The notes under the pieces are model-generated. The model did not search any database. It saw only the letters and a list, made by a program, of their open reading frames with translations, and was not told the DNA's origin. A DNA stretch of 64,000 nt from Bryobacterales bacterium. Its GTDB lineage: Bacteria > Acidobacteriota > Terriglobia > Bryobacterales > UBA6623. Location: positions 42,717 through 106,716 of the forward strand of contig JAPPMG010000036.1 in assembly GCA_028819215.1 (NCBI GenBank). The letters are read 5' to 3'. This document shows positions 30,736 to 39,166 of the stretch, piece after piece. How positions within the stretch are numbered: position 1 is the first letter of the stretch; the number at the start of each line of letters is the position of its first letter. Both the position numbers and the translations under genes were made by a program.

Positions 30736-32223
30736 CTACGGCGGTCCAGCAGCGAGCGGGACAAAGTTCGCTGGGTCGGAGGCGCGATAGTGATCCGGCA
30801 GGAGCTCGGTGAGCCGGCGGCGCTCCGCGGGCAGATCTCGGAACTGCATCACTTTCTTGCGCGAGGGATTTCGGGGCAGCATCGCTGCAAGCCGCCGTTT
30901 CGTCTCGGCGTGCTCGGGGGCGTCCGCCAGATTGTGCCACTCGTTCGGGTCCCCGTCGTGATCGTAGAGCTCTTCACCGCCCGGATAGCTCGTGTAGCGC
31001 CAGCGCTCGGTGCGGATCGAGTTCCTGTCGGGCCCCATGGAAGTGATCGCGGGGTGGTCCCAGCGAGCCTGTGGGTCTTCCAGCAGGGGCCGCAGGCTCT
31101 CGCCGTCGAGTTCCTCGCGCCCGGGCAGTCCGGCCAGGTCGCTCAATGTCGGGTAGATGTCGAGCAACTCCGCAGTGCGGTCGCAGAGCTCGCCCTTGGC
31201 CTCGACGCCCGGGCCGGCGAAGATGATCGGCACCCGGCAGGCACGTTCCCACAAGGTGAACTTGCGCCAGTGCTTCTTCTCGCCGAACTGCCAGCCGTGG
31301 TCGGTCCACAGGACGATGATGGTGTTGTCGGCGTGGGGCCCCGAGTCCAGCGCCTTCAGCACGCGCCCCACATTGGCATCGGCGAAGTTGATACAGGCCA
31401 GATAGGCTGCTACGGCTCGCTTCCACTGGCCCGACGAGGTCACGTTGTCGTGGTCCTGCAAGCTGCGCCTCCCGCTTGCGGTGTTGATCGCTGCCGCCGG
31501 CACGTCATCGAGGTCGCTCTCGAGATAGCTCGGCAGCAGGGTCTCGGCCTCGGGGAACTTGTCGAAGTACTTCTGGGGCGCATAGAACGGCAGGTGCGGG
31601 CGATAGAAGCCGCAGGCCATGAAGAACGGCCTTGCGTGGTCCTTGGAGAGGTAGTCTGCGGCCCAATGCGCGAGCTGGGTGTCGGCGGTGTCTTCGTCTT
31701 CGACAGCGAGTCCGCTCCAGTCGAAGTGACCGTTGCTGAACTTATTCACGGGCGGGTTGGGAGCCCGCAGGAAGCCGCGGAAGCTGTTGTAGTATTCCCA
31801 CGACTTGGCCTCGTTCTGAGTGTTGTGGAAGGTCTTGCCCCCGCCGATCACTTCATAGCCGTGCAGCATGAAGTGCTGCGGCAGCGTTACGGCATCAGGC
31901 ATGGCGTCGCGCCAGACGTCGCCGTTGGTGTAGCAGCCCGAGGTCGTCGGGCGGATGCCGGTCATGAGGCTTGCCCGCGAGGGGTTGCAAGCGGGTGCCT
32001 GGCAGTACGCGCGCCGGAACGTGACGCCGCGCTTGGCGATCGCGTCGATGTTCGGCGTGAGCGACTGGGGGTGCCCGCCGAGGACGCCGATCCAGTCGTT
32101 CATGTCGTCGATCGAAATCATGAGGACGTTAGGGCCCCTGGAGCGCGCTGCTTGGCCGCTGGCGCTCCCGGCAGCTAGTGCCCCCAGCCCCGCACTCTTG
32201 AATAAATCGCGTCGGGAGAGCAT
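30736..32223 (-). CDS. Sulfatase (iduronate-2-sulfatase-like), Tat-exported
   Basis: 495 residues from ATG 32221-32223 (GAGG just upstream), where a twin-arginine signal begins (MLSRRDLFKSAGLGALAAGS). The metal site starts at NVLMISIDDMNDWIGVLGGHP near 38, a pattern of iduronate-2-sulfatase-like enzymes. The activation motif is CNPSR in APACNPSRASLMTGI near 84. LWTDHGWQFGEKKHWRKFTLWE near 310 supplies the second Asp/His metal set. The C-terminal part has WRYTSYPGGEELYDHDGDPNEW. The likely substrate is a sulfated uronate or related glycan. Confidence 0.93.
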   Translation of the reverse strand: MLSRRDLFKSAGLGALAAGSASGQAARSRGPNVLMISIDDMNDWIGVLGGHPQSLTPNIDAIAKRGVTFRRAYCQAPACNPSRASLMTGIRPTTSGCYTNGDVWRDAMPDAVTLPQHFMLHGYEVIGGGKTFHNTQNEAKSWEYYNSFRGFLRAPNPPVNKFSNGHFDWSGLAVEDEDTADTQLAHWAADYLSKDHARPFFMACGFYRPHLPFYAPQKYFDKFPEAETLLPSYLESDLDDVPAAAINTASGRRSLQDHDNVTSSGQWKRAVAAYLACINFADANVGRVLKALDSGPHADNTIIVLWTDHGWQFGEKKHWRKFTLWERACRVPIIFAGPGVEAKGELCDRTAELLDIYPTLSDLAGLPGREELDGESLRPLLEDPQARWDHPAITSMGPDRNSIRTERWRYTSYPGGEELYDHDGDPNEWHNLADAPEHAETKRRLAAMLPRNPSRKKVMQFRDLPAERRRLTELLPDHYRASDPANFVPLAAGPP

Positions 32224-32338
32224 GTCCTCGAAATGATAGCGCCGCAACGAGGGTGTCGAGACTGCCACTAGAGAATGCCGTTCGGTCTGAGCTGTCCGCA
32301 TCGGAAGCTGCCTGTCAAGATTCCAGTACCATTAGCGT

Positions 32339-32830
32339 GTGTCTGCCGCCGAGCGCAAGCTTCCGCGCGACCGACTAGCGGACAAGCTGCCCAGAGGGTC
32401 ACGGGACCCGGCGTCCCCCTGGCAAGTCGCCGAGTACGTCGACATAATTCGCACGGCTCGGGATCCGGCGGAATGCTTCCGAATGCTGATCTCCGACCTC
32501 GCCCGTCGTTTCCACGAGTCCCCGTTTGAGATCCAGCAACGTGCACTCCAGGGTCCTCCGCCCTTGACAGGCACCAAATGGGATTGCCTGCTCGCAGCCG
32601 TCGCTGAACACGTCGCGATTACTCACGACCATCCTGTACCCGACTGGTGTGACGATCCGCAACGGTCGCTGAAGATCTATTGGTTCCCACTGGAAGACTA
32701 CCTCGATGGTTTTCCCGGCCACCTTTGTGGCGATACGCCCGGCGCATTTCTGCGACACGGCATCATCATCGGCAACAAGGAATTCGGCCCGCGTGAGGGC
32801 GAGCGAGACTATGGCGCCCTTATCGGATAG
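32339..32830 (+). CDS. Hypothetical partner of the DUF6036 nucleotidyltransferase
   Basis: 163 residues, start GTG 32339. The C-terminal half (KWDCLLAAVAEHVAITHDHPVPDWCDD, YWFPLEDYLDGF, FLRHGIIIGNKEFGPR) is the pattern I associate with proteins encoded immediately upstream of DUF6036-type nucleotidyltransferases in many bacteria. Its last 20 nt overlap the start of that gene at 32811, so the two form an operon resembling a toxin-antitoxin pair. No experimental function is known to me. Confidence 0.6.
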   Translation: MSAAERKLPRDRLADKLPRGSRDPASPWQVAEYVDIIRTARDPAECFRMLISDLARRFHESPFEIQQRALQGPPPLTGTKWDCLLAAVAEHVAITHDHPVPDWCDDPQRSLKIYWFPLEDYLDGFPGHLCGDTPGAFLRHGIIIGNKEFGPREGERDYGALIG

Positions 32831-33402
32831 TGACTTGCGAGACGCGTTTCAGCAGCTGTCCGAGGAACTGGCTCGCCGCAAGGTAAAGGCCCATATCTAT
32901 ATCGTCGGGAGGTGCGATGGCACTCGGCTTCGACTCTCGGCGGCTAACCCAGGACGTAGATGCCCTCATTCGCGAGGGCCACGGCCCGGTTACTGACGCT
33001 GTCCGATCCGTCGCCCGCCATCGAGGTTGGTCCGATACGTGGCTCAACGAGCAAGCCGCATCCGCCATGCCTCGCGGCAGCGATACCCGCGCCCGAACAG
33101 TGTTCGGAGACGGCAATCTGGTTGTTACGGCCGCTTCCGCCGAACACTTGCTTGCGATGAAAGTGCGTACCGGCCGCATCAAGGATTACGACGATATTGC
33201 CTTTCTGATTGACTGCCTGAGGCTGCGCTCCGCCAAAGAAGTGTTTGACCAGCATGATGAGGTCTTCCCTGCGAGCCCGCCCCCGATGGACAGTTTCAAG
33301 AACGTCTGCGAGCTCTTGCGCAAGGCGTGGCCGGAGGACCGCTCTCTTGAAGGCGAAGATCGCTACGGATACGACTCTCCCGCCGATCTTCGCGAACGCT
33401 GA
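32811..33402 (+). pseudogene. DUF6036-type nucleotidyltransferase, frameshifted
   Basis: The first frame from ATG 32811 reads DLRDAFQQLSEELARRKVKAHIYIVG; at about 32906-32916 the family sequence continues in the next frame as GAMALGFDSRRLTQDVDALIREG and runs to the stop at 33400-33402. The nucleotidyltransferase signature (VGG, then the Asp pair in TQDVDALI) spans the break. Family proteins usually have VGGAAM here, so the DNA is two bases short (or one base long). The break contains GGGAGGT followed three bases later by ATG 32917, so a shortened product could still start internally. It lacks an intact first motif and is probably inactive, unless the frameshift is a sequencing error. Confidence 0.65.
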
Positions 33403-33462
33403 TCCAGTCGTTCACGTGGCTGATCGAGGTCGTGACGCCATCGGGGCACCGAGCTCGCGCGC
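33399..33462 (-). pseudogene. N-terminal remnant of a sulfatase
   Basis: The minus strand reads RARCPDGVTTSISHVNDWI, which aligns without gaps to RSRGPNVLMISIDDMNDWI of the sulfatase at 30736-32223; ten of nineteen residues match, and the DNA around the NDWI codons is nearly identical. The metal-binding DD is lost and homology stops after the isoleucine, exactly where the DUF6036 frame ends (stop at 33400-33402). Confidence 0.5.
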
Positions 33463-33698
33463 AGTGGCGCTCGATCCGTGACCCGGACACTGGATCGTCT
33501 GGTTCGTCCACCTCCACCTATTCGCCCGACACTGCCATACTCGTTGCGGGATCGGCTGATGCCTGACACCATTTGCGGAGAAGCTCTCGTTGTCGACCCC
33601 TGCCGCGCAGCCGAGGTCGGGCTGATCCTGGAACTCAGCCTTCAGGGCGGTACCTGCTTGAGCGAGTTGCCCGCCTGCCGTCACGAGGGGCGCCTCTG

Positions 33699-35333
33699 AT
33701 GGCCTACGAAGACGTTGACGTCGTCGTTATCGGTAGCGGTGCGTCCGGCGGAATGGCTGCCTGGAACCTCACCCGTAAAGGCGCCAAGGTCTTGCTGCTC
33801 GAGGCCGGACGGAAATTCGAGCGCAGCGAGTTCTGGTCCCACGTCAAGCCTTGGGAGGCGCGCGAGCGCCGACGGCGCGGGGAGTCTCCCCCGGACTGGA
33901 TGGGCACTCCGCTGCGCGAGAGCCCTTACGAGACGCTGCCCGGAAAGCCGTTTTGGCTGGGCCGGGTGTGGGGCGTAGGCGGCAAGACCAACATCTGGGG
34001 CCGCGTCTCGTTGCGCTATTCCGACCTGAACTTCCAAGAGCCGGCCAAGGACGGATGGGAGATTCCGTGGCCGATCACCTACAAAGAGATCGCCCCCTAC
34101 TACGACAATGTCGAGAAGAAGATCGGCATCTGCGGGGGCGATGACGACACGCCTTGGCTCCCAGGCTCTTCAAACTACCTCCGGCCACCGAACCTGCGTT
34201 GCGGCGAAGTGCTGTTCCGCAAGGCCGCCACGAGGCTCAACTATCCGGTGGTGCGCATCCGACGGGCGGTTCTAACCCAAGCTCACAACGGCCGCCGCCC
34301 GTGCCACTATTGCGGCGCCTGCCAGAGCGGCTGCGACATCGGCGCTTTCTTCAATTCGTTCGATTACCTGCTGAATGACTCGCTCGCGACCGGAAGGCTC
34401 GAACTGGTCGAGAACGCGATCGTCGAAGAGATTCTGGTCAGCGATCAAGGGCTGGCGTCCGGTGTCCGGTACTTCGACCGGCTCACCGGCGAAGAGCGGA
34501 CGGTCCCGGCCAAGCGTGTGGTCGTCGCGGCTTCGGCGGTTGATTCGACGCGCTTGTTGCTCAACTCGAAATCACGCCGCTTTCCCAACGGCCTGGGCAA
34601 CGGCTCCGACGTCATCGGTCGCTACCTGACCGAGCAGTTCCGGCTGCAAGTGGAGGCGTTCGTGCCCGAGTTGATCGGTTCGCCGGCGTCGAACGACGAC
34701 GGCATCTCTGGCGCACACGTCTACGTTCCGAGATTCGAACCGACCGATGCAAAGCGCGGCTACCTGCGCGGTTTCGGCCTCCCGATCACGGGTATCGGCT
34801 GCGCTTCGAATGCGAGATTTGCCAAGGGCCTAGAAGGGTTCGGGCTGTCCTACAAGCGCTCCGTCAAGAAGCGTTACCCGGCCTCGATCAAGCTGCTCCC
34901 CTACGGAGAAGTCCTGCCCTACAGGCACAACCGCATATCGGTGGAGGGCACGCCGAACGATCGCTTTGGCTACCCGCTGCTCAGAATCGAGTACGACATC
35001 GGCGAGAACGAGCGCAAGATGATCTCGCGCATTTACGACGTATGTGAAGAGATCCTGCATGAGATGAAGGCCGAGACATTGCCCTACCAGCGCGGCAAGA
35101 TCGAAACGCTAGGCACCTCGATCCACGAACACGGCACTTGCCGGATGGGCGAGGATCCGAAGCGCTCGGCGCTGAACAAATACAACCAGATGCACGAGGT
35201 GAGGAACATCTTTGTTGTCGATGGCAGCGCGTTCCCGACTGCTACCGAGAAGAACCCCACGCTGACGATTCTGGCGCTGGCGTGGCGGGCGAGTGACTAC
35301 ATGGCCGACCAAATGAAGCGCGGGGAAATCTGA
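33699..35333 (+). CDS. GMC-family oxidoreductase with CxxCxxCxxxC motif
   Basis: 544 residues from ATG 33699, preceded by GAGGGG at 8 nt. The FAD-binding Rossmann motif is VVVIGSGASGGMAAWNL near 8, with the ribose-binding Glu in LLLEAGRKFE. GVGGKTNIWGRVS near 95 is the GMC signature region. The C-terminal catalytic His/Asn region is in SIHEHGTCRMGEDP near 475 and VDGSAFPTATEKNPTLTILALAWR near 507. A CxxCxxCxxxC cluster (CHYCGACQSGCD, near 202-213) could hold an Fe-S centre, as in FAD-dependent sugar dehydrogenases. It probably oxidises a sugar or sugar alcohol. No small or cytochrome subunit gene is adjacent. Confidence 0.88.
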   Translation: MAYEDVDVVVIGSGASGGMAAWNLTRKGAKVLLLEAGRKFERSEFWSHVKPWEARERRRRGESPPDWMGTPLRESPYETLPGKPFWLGRVWGVGGKTNIWGRVSLRYSDLNFQEPAKDGWEIPWPITYKEIAPYYDNVEKKIGICGGDDDTPWLPGSSNYLRPPNLRCGEVLFRKAATRLNYPVVRIRRAVLTQAHNGRRPCHYCGACQSGCDIGAFFNSFDYLLNDSLATGRLELVENAIVEEILVSDQGLASGVRYFDRLTGEERTVPAKRVVVAASAVDSTRLLLNSKSRRFPNGLGNGSDVIGRYLTEQFRLQVEAFVPELIGSPASNDDGISGAHVYVPRFEPTDAKRGYLRGFGLPITGIGCASNARFAKGLEGFGLSYKRSVKKRYPASIKLLPYGEVLPYRHNRISVEGTPNDRFGYPLLRIEYDIGENERKMISRIYDVCEEILHEMKAETLPYQRGKIETLGTSIHEHGTCRMGEDPKRSALNKYNQMHEVRNIFVVDGSAFPTATEKNPTLTILALAWRASDYMADQMKRGEI

Positions 35334-35476
35334 GTGGCCGGCACTGCAGGGCTGGCTTGAGAACAAGATCCTCCGTCAGGTTGATACATCGCCACAGGGC
35401 GGGCGCCCGCGCCAGCCCGACTTGCTGCCGATCCCGAGGCCGTAGGCAAGTCCTGGCCGGTGCGCTGCGGACATGT

Positions 35477-36691
35477 TCACCAGTTGGTGATCGATCCGTC
35501 AGGACGGCGGTAGAGCGGAATCGGCCTGTCCTGCTCGGTGATCTCCGAGACCAAGTTGGCCTCGCTCGGATCGAATTCGACGCCGAGGCCCGGCTTGTCT
35601 TTCGGGTAGAGCTTCCCAGCCCGGAAGTCGTACGACTCCGGCAGGTGCGGCGCTCTCGGATCGCCGATGCCCCGCATCTCCATCAGGGCGGGGCCCGATA
35701 GCGCGCACATGCAATGCACCAGGGCCGCCTCCGCAACGGGGCCCGTGAAGTGCGGGATCAGTCCCACGTAGTGCGTCTCGCACAGCGCGGCATGCTTCAT
35801 GTACTCGGTGATGCCCCCCGAGTTCGGCAGCGTGACCCGGGAATAGTCGAACAGCCGGTTCTCGATGAGCATGCTCGAGTCCCACCGGTCGCCGTAGTGC
35901 TCGCCCACGGCCAGAGGCGTCCTCACCATCGGCCGCAGCGTGCGATAGACTTCCGGGTTTTCCGAGCGAATCGGATCTTCGACGAACAGAGGACGCAGGG
36001 GCTCGATCAGTCCGCACAGGCGAACGGCGTCGGGCAAGTCCAGGCGGGTGTGGAAATCGATGGCCCAGTCACCGTCGTCGCCGACTCCCTCGCGGACTTC
36101 CCGGCACATCTCGAACGTCCGGTCGACCATCCTGCGGTGGTGGTAGCCCTTGCTGGGGTCGGGAGCATCGGCACCGTGAAAGCGGAATGCGCGGTAGCCG
36201 AACTCGATGCAGGCCTGCGCGGTCTCCCGGAGGCTTCCCGCACTCGGGAACCCGGTTGCGTAGCATTCGACATGGTTCCGGGTCAGTCCGCCGAGGAGTT
36301 CGTAGACCGGCACGCCGAGCGCTTTGCCCTTGATGTCGAGAAGAGCGAGATCGAGGGCGCCGAGGGCGTGGATCTTCTCGCGCCCGGGCGGATAGAAATA
36401 CTGGCGGTACATCAGCTGCCAGAGGTGCTCGATGCGCGACGGATTCTCGCCGACGATGATTCCGGCGAGCTGCTCGATCGAGTCTTTGTGGCCGCCTTCG
36501 CCGATGCCAGTGATCCCTTGGTCGGTCTCAACAGTCACGATGTGACTCGATTGGTTGAAGATCGGGCGCGCCCCTTCGCCGCCCACGTGGTAGTAGCGCA
36601 CCCGCGTGATCTTCAACTTGGGAAGTGCGGCCTTGAGGCTGGCGGCGGCCAGGCTGAACGCGAGAGATCTGAGCACGGTACGGCGGTGCAT
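35477..36691 (-). CDS. Enolase-superfamily dehydratase (mandelate racemase/galactonate dehydratase-like), exported
   Basis: 404 residues starting MHRRTVLRSLAFSLAAASLK, a Tat-like signal. The N-terminal capping domain has GITGIGEGGHKDS near 60. The barrel carries the metal ligands in AIDFHTRLD near 210, FVEDPIRSE near 236 and AVGEHYGDRWDS near 262, the spacing of galactonate/mandelate-type members. A His-containing loop PHFTGPVAEAA near 315 may give the second base. These enzymes dehydrate aldonic or uronic acids, which fits breakdown of pectin- or alginate-derived sugars beside the pectate lyase at 36848. Confidence 0.88.
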   Translation of the reverse strand: MHRRTVLRSLAFSLAAASLKAALPKLKITRVRYYHVGGEGARPIFNQSSHIVTVETDQGITGIGEGGHKDSIEQLAGIIVGENPSRIEHLWQLMYRQYFYPPGREKIHALGALDLALLDIKGKALGVPVYELLGGLTRNHVECYATGFPSAGSLRETAQACIEFGYRAFRFHGADAPDPSKGYHHRRMVDRTFEMCREVREGVGDDGDWAIDFHTRLDLPDAVRLCGLIEPLRPLFVEDPIRSENPEVYRTLRPMVRTPLAVGEHYGDRWDSSMLIENRLFDYSRVTLPNSGGITEYMKHAALCETHYVGLIPHFTGPVAEAALVHCMCALSGPALMEMRGIGDPRAPHLPESYDFRAGKLYPKDKPGLGVEFDPSEANLVSEITEQDRPIPLYRRPDGSITNW

Positions 36692-36847
36692 GGCACCTAG
36701 CCTACACTTCGTCTGTCCGTTCCGGCCGCCGCTCGTGCTCAGGTTTGCAGGAAACCTGGCATCACCGCCGAGCCGGCCCGGGACCGCCCTGCGGCAGTCG
36801 CGCTACGGTCGGGTCCGGCACCGGATTCGCGCGTTCGGCGCGGGCAG

Positions 36848-37942
36848 CTATGGCAGCCCGTGTTGGGCGCGCCAGCGCGGGTAGTCTTCGTCGAGGAGCT
36901 CGGCCGCCCAAGTGCCGTGGTAGCTGTACCCGCTGCGCCGCTCGAGGCCGATCTCGGAAAAGTCGTAGCGGTACACCGAGTCACGATCCAGATATAGAGG
37001 CCGGTTGGTGCCAAGTTCGTAGAACCGGGCCCAAAGCGGGGGTGCCTCGGGGTCCTCGATCAGGACCCGCTCGACACGGCCGTTGGGCCTGGGAATCCGC
37101 TGTACACGGACGCCAGACATGGCGACCGAGCGCAGCCACTGTACCGCCCCCTCGATCGACGCAACGATCTCCGGAGTAGGGTCTTCGATCGACATCAGGA
37201 ATCGCACGACACCGACGGATTCGCCTCCGGATAGGGATGGCGGCTCATAGGCGCGGGCCCACGCGGGATCGAGCGTCTGTTCATCGTGCTGGGCGCACCA
37301 AGCGGTGAGCTGGCCTTCCTGCTCGATCTGGGACCGCAGGATCAAGTCGATGCCCCTTGCGACCGCCTCCGACGCCTTGGTGCGACGTGCCTGGTCCACG
37401 AAAGCGTACGGCGCCTCGCCGACGCTGGCGTCCCGGAGAAGCTCCAATACGTTGACCATCGCATTGTCGTTGTACGTGATCCGGGAATAGTAGCCCTCTC
37501 GCAGCGGGAAGTATTGCGGCCAGCCCCCGTTCGCGTACTGCGCCGCGAAGAGGTAGTCCATTCCGCGCTCGAAGGCTTGCCGGTATCTCGCGTCGTCCGT
37601 GCCATCGACCACCAACGCCAAGAACCTCATCGGAGTCGTGGTCGCGCCGTTGTCGATCGTGGGTCGCCCAACCTCATCGGGCGAGGATGGCGGTTCCAGC
37701 AGGTCGGTGTTCTTGGGCCAGCCGCCCACATGGGTTTGGTACAGAATCACGCTGTCTGCGGCCGCGCGGGCATCGGCGGAGGCGTACCACTCGCGTGGCT
37801 GGTGAAAGATCTCATCGCCCCATCGGACTTGGGGCGATTCAGGCAGGGCACCGCAGGAAGATGCCGCGATCGCCAGCGCTGCCATTGGCACGGCGCGCTT
37901 GAACCACGTTGCGGAGCAGGGCAAAGGTGAAAGCGGCGCCAT
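36848..37942 (-). CDS. pelA: Pectate lyase, polysaccharide lyase family 10
   Basis: 364 residues from ATG 37940-37942. A lipoprotein-like signal (MAALAIAASSCGAL) precedes the PL10 pattern: HVGGWPKNTDL near 70, TIDNGATTTPMRFLA near 95, AQYANGGWPQYFPL near 132, YSRITYNDNAMVNVL near 152, and the catalytic-region segments TAWCAQHD near 215 and YEPPSLSGGESVGVVRFL near 237. PL10 enzymes cleave polygalacturonate by beta-elimination using Ca2+. It is on the same strand and 156 bp upstream of the enolase-superfamily gene, consistent with a short pectin-use cluster. Confidence 0.92.
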   Translation of the reverse strand: MAPLSPLPCSATWFKRAVPMAALAIAASSCGALPESPQVRWGDEIFHQPREWYASADARAAADSVILYQTHVGGWPKNTDLLEPPSSPDEVGRPTIDNGATTTPMRFLALVVDGTDDARYRQAFERGMDYLFAAQYANGGWPQYFPLREGYYSRITYNDNAMVNVLELLRDASVGEAPYAFVDQARRTKASEAVARGIDLILRSQIEQEGQLTAWCAQHDEQTLDPAWARAYEPPSLSGGESVGVVRFLMSIEDPTPEIVASIEGAVQWLRSVAMSGVRVQRIPRPNGRVERVLIEDPEAPPLWARFYELGTNRPLYLDRDSVYRYDFSEIGLERRSGYSYHGTWAAELLDEDYPRWRAQHGLP

Positions 37943-38083
37943 TGAGTGCAGGCCACTCACAAACTAATTCTGCACCATTCCGAGCCGTCACTCGACCGCG
38001 CGACTCCCCTCGGTCGTTCGGGACCGTCGCAGCCGCCCTCACAGCACGGAAATCGCGTGCGGGCTCGACGATCTTGCACTGCC
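37943..38083. other. Gap upstream of the pectate lyase
   Basis: No recognisable gene; likely promoter region of the pectate lyase on the minus strand, followed by the gene fragment at 38084. Confidence 0.4.
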
Positions 38084-38350
38084 CCCAGTCAGTTCCTGAG
38101 CGAGAACGAGATCGCAGCGGCGGCGCGGGCCGACGGGGGCGGCGTCTTCAACCCGCAGCAACAGTTCCCTGTTCAATGGCCCGCCGAGCCGGTCGTGGCG
38201 CTGGCCTACCTTGGGGCAGCTTGAGCGCGGCGGGGAACCGTCGGAGTCTCTCGGAGCCCATTTGACGGCGATGCTCGATCGCTCAGGGGCGCAGCTTCAG
38301 GACGGTGGGAGCGACGAAGGCCTAGCTGCGGGGCTGGAAACTGAGAGCCC
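38084..38350 (+). pseudogene. Frameshifted fragment of an unknown protein
   Basis: Plus-strand sequence reads QFLSENEIAAAARADGGGVF and PAEPVVALAYLG, then a stop. Shifting one base at about 38218 continues naturally as QLERGGEPSESLGAHLTAML and DRSGAQLQDGGSDEGLAAGL. Both halves look coding and join smoothly, so this is the eroded end of a gene. I do not recognise the family. Confidence 0.42.
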
Positions 38351-38413
38351 CGAGACGAACAGGTCATTTGGCCAATCGACGGCCTACAATGTATTTCCGG
38401 ACTGGAGAGAGCC

Positions 38414-38617
38414 ATGAAGCTAAAGGTTGTGATCCGCGAGTCAGAAGAAGGCGGCTTTTGGGCGGAAGTGCCAGCCATTCCCGGATGCGCCACGCAGGGA
38501 GACACTTTCGAAGAGCTCCTGAGCAACATCTACGAAGCAGTCGAGGGTTGTCTGTCGGTCGAGGTTCAGGAGGGTTCTCTTTCCGGCACGGACCGATTAA
38601 TTGAGATCGCGGTGTGA
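38414..38617 (+). CDS. hicB: HicB-family antitoxin
   Basis: 67 residues with the partial RNase H-like HicB fold: [41 protein letters not shown]. It has GGAGAG 6 nt before the ATG. It lacks a separate DNA-binding C-terminal domain, as is common in short HicB proteins. It overlaps hicA by 4 nt (GTGA), an arrangement with the antitoxin first. A TACAAT hexamer at 38385-38390 and the palindrome TTGGCCAA at 38368-38375 are possible promoter and operator elements. Confidence 0.88.
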   Translation: MKLKVVIRESEEGGFWAEVPAIPGCATQGDTFEELLSNIYEAVEGCLSVEVQEGSLSGTDRLIEIAV

Positions 38618-38820
38618 AGACCGTCACTGGCAAAGAGTTCTGCCGGATTCTCCAGTCGCGCGGCTGGCAGTTGAGGCGGACCAAGGGAAGCCATCGCATC
38701 TACACAAGGGCGGGCAGCTCGGCCCGTATTTCAGTGCCGGTCCACGGGGACGGCGATCTCAAGCGCGGTCTGCAGAGGCACCTCATGAAGATTGCAGAGA
38801 TCAAGGAGTCTGATCTGTAG
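38614..38820 (+). CDS. hicA: HicA-family mRNA interferase toxin
   Basis: 68 residues starting GTG 38614. The dsRBD-like HicA fold is evident: [26 protein letters not shown] with the catalytic His in KGSHRIY near 27, and the tail [16 protein letters not shown]. It cleaves mRNA ribosome-independently when not bound by HicB. The pair looks intact and lies between a gene fragment and a RelE-like remnant. Confidence 0.9.
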   Translation: MKTVTGKEFCRILQSRGWQLRRTKGSHRIYTRAGSSARISVPVHGDGDLKRGLQRHLMKIAEIKESDL

Positions 38821-38865
38821 GATTGAGAAGATCCATGCGCCGGCTCTTGAGTGGGATCGGACGCT

Positions 38866-39009
38866 TCATTTGTACATATCCTGTCGCGGCGGGCGTCTCT
38901 TACTACCTAGGACACGCGACGCAGCGTCCTCGATGCGGGCGATGATCCGGTAATCGCCTGCCCGATACTTCCAAGATTCGCCGAGCCGGGAAACCTTGCA
39001 GGCATTGGC
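38866..39009 (-). pseudogene. RelE/ParE-type toxin remnant (C-terminal half)
   Basis: The minus strand reads LSANACKVSRLGESWKYRAG and continues GDYRIIARIEDAASRVLGSK to a stop at 38866-38868. This is the RelE core pattern (..KL.G....RYR.GDYRII..I.D......). The N-terminal half, a start codon and an antitoxin partner are missing, and the tail after IED is degraded. Confidence 0.5.
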
Positions 39010-39166
39010 GCTTAGGGCGCGGTCCCGAATCTGCCCTTCGGCAGCCCGGCTTCCGCAGAGGTGGCGGAGATTTCCTGCCGCGATCGCGGAATCTGGCGCT
39101 CGGCTTCCGTCCGGTCAGCGCTCGCGGCTGCCGCTCGCCGTCGCAATTGGACAGTACTAATCCGCC

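Noticed and set aside
33478..33699. 73-codon plus-strand frame before the GMC oxidoreductase
   Set aside because: No family similarity to known GMC partner subunits, no ribosome binding site, and it overlaps the sulfatase remnant region.
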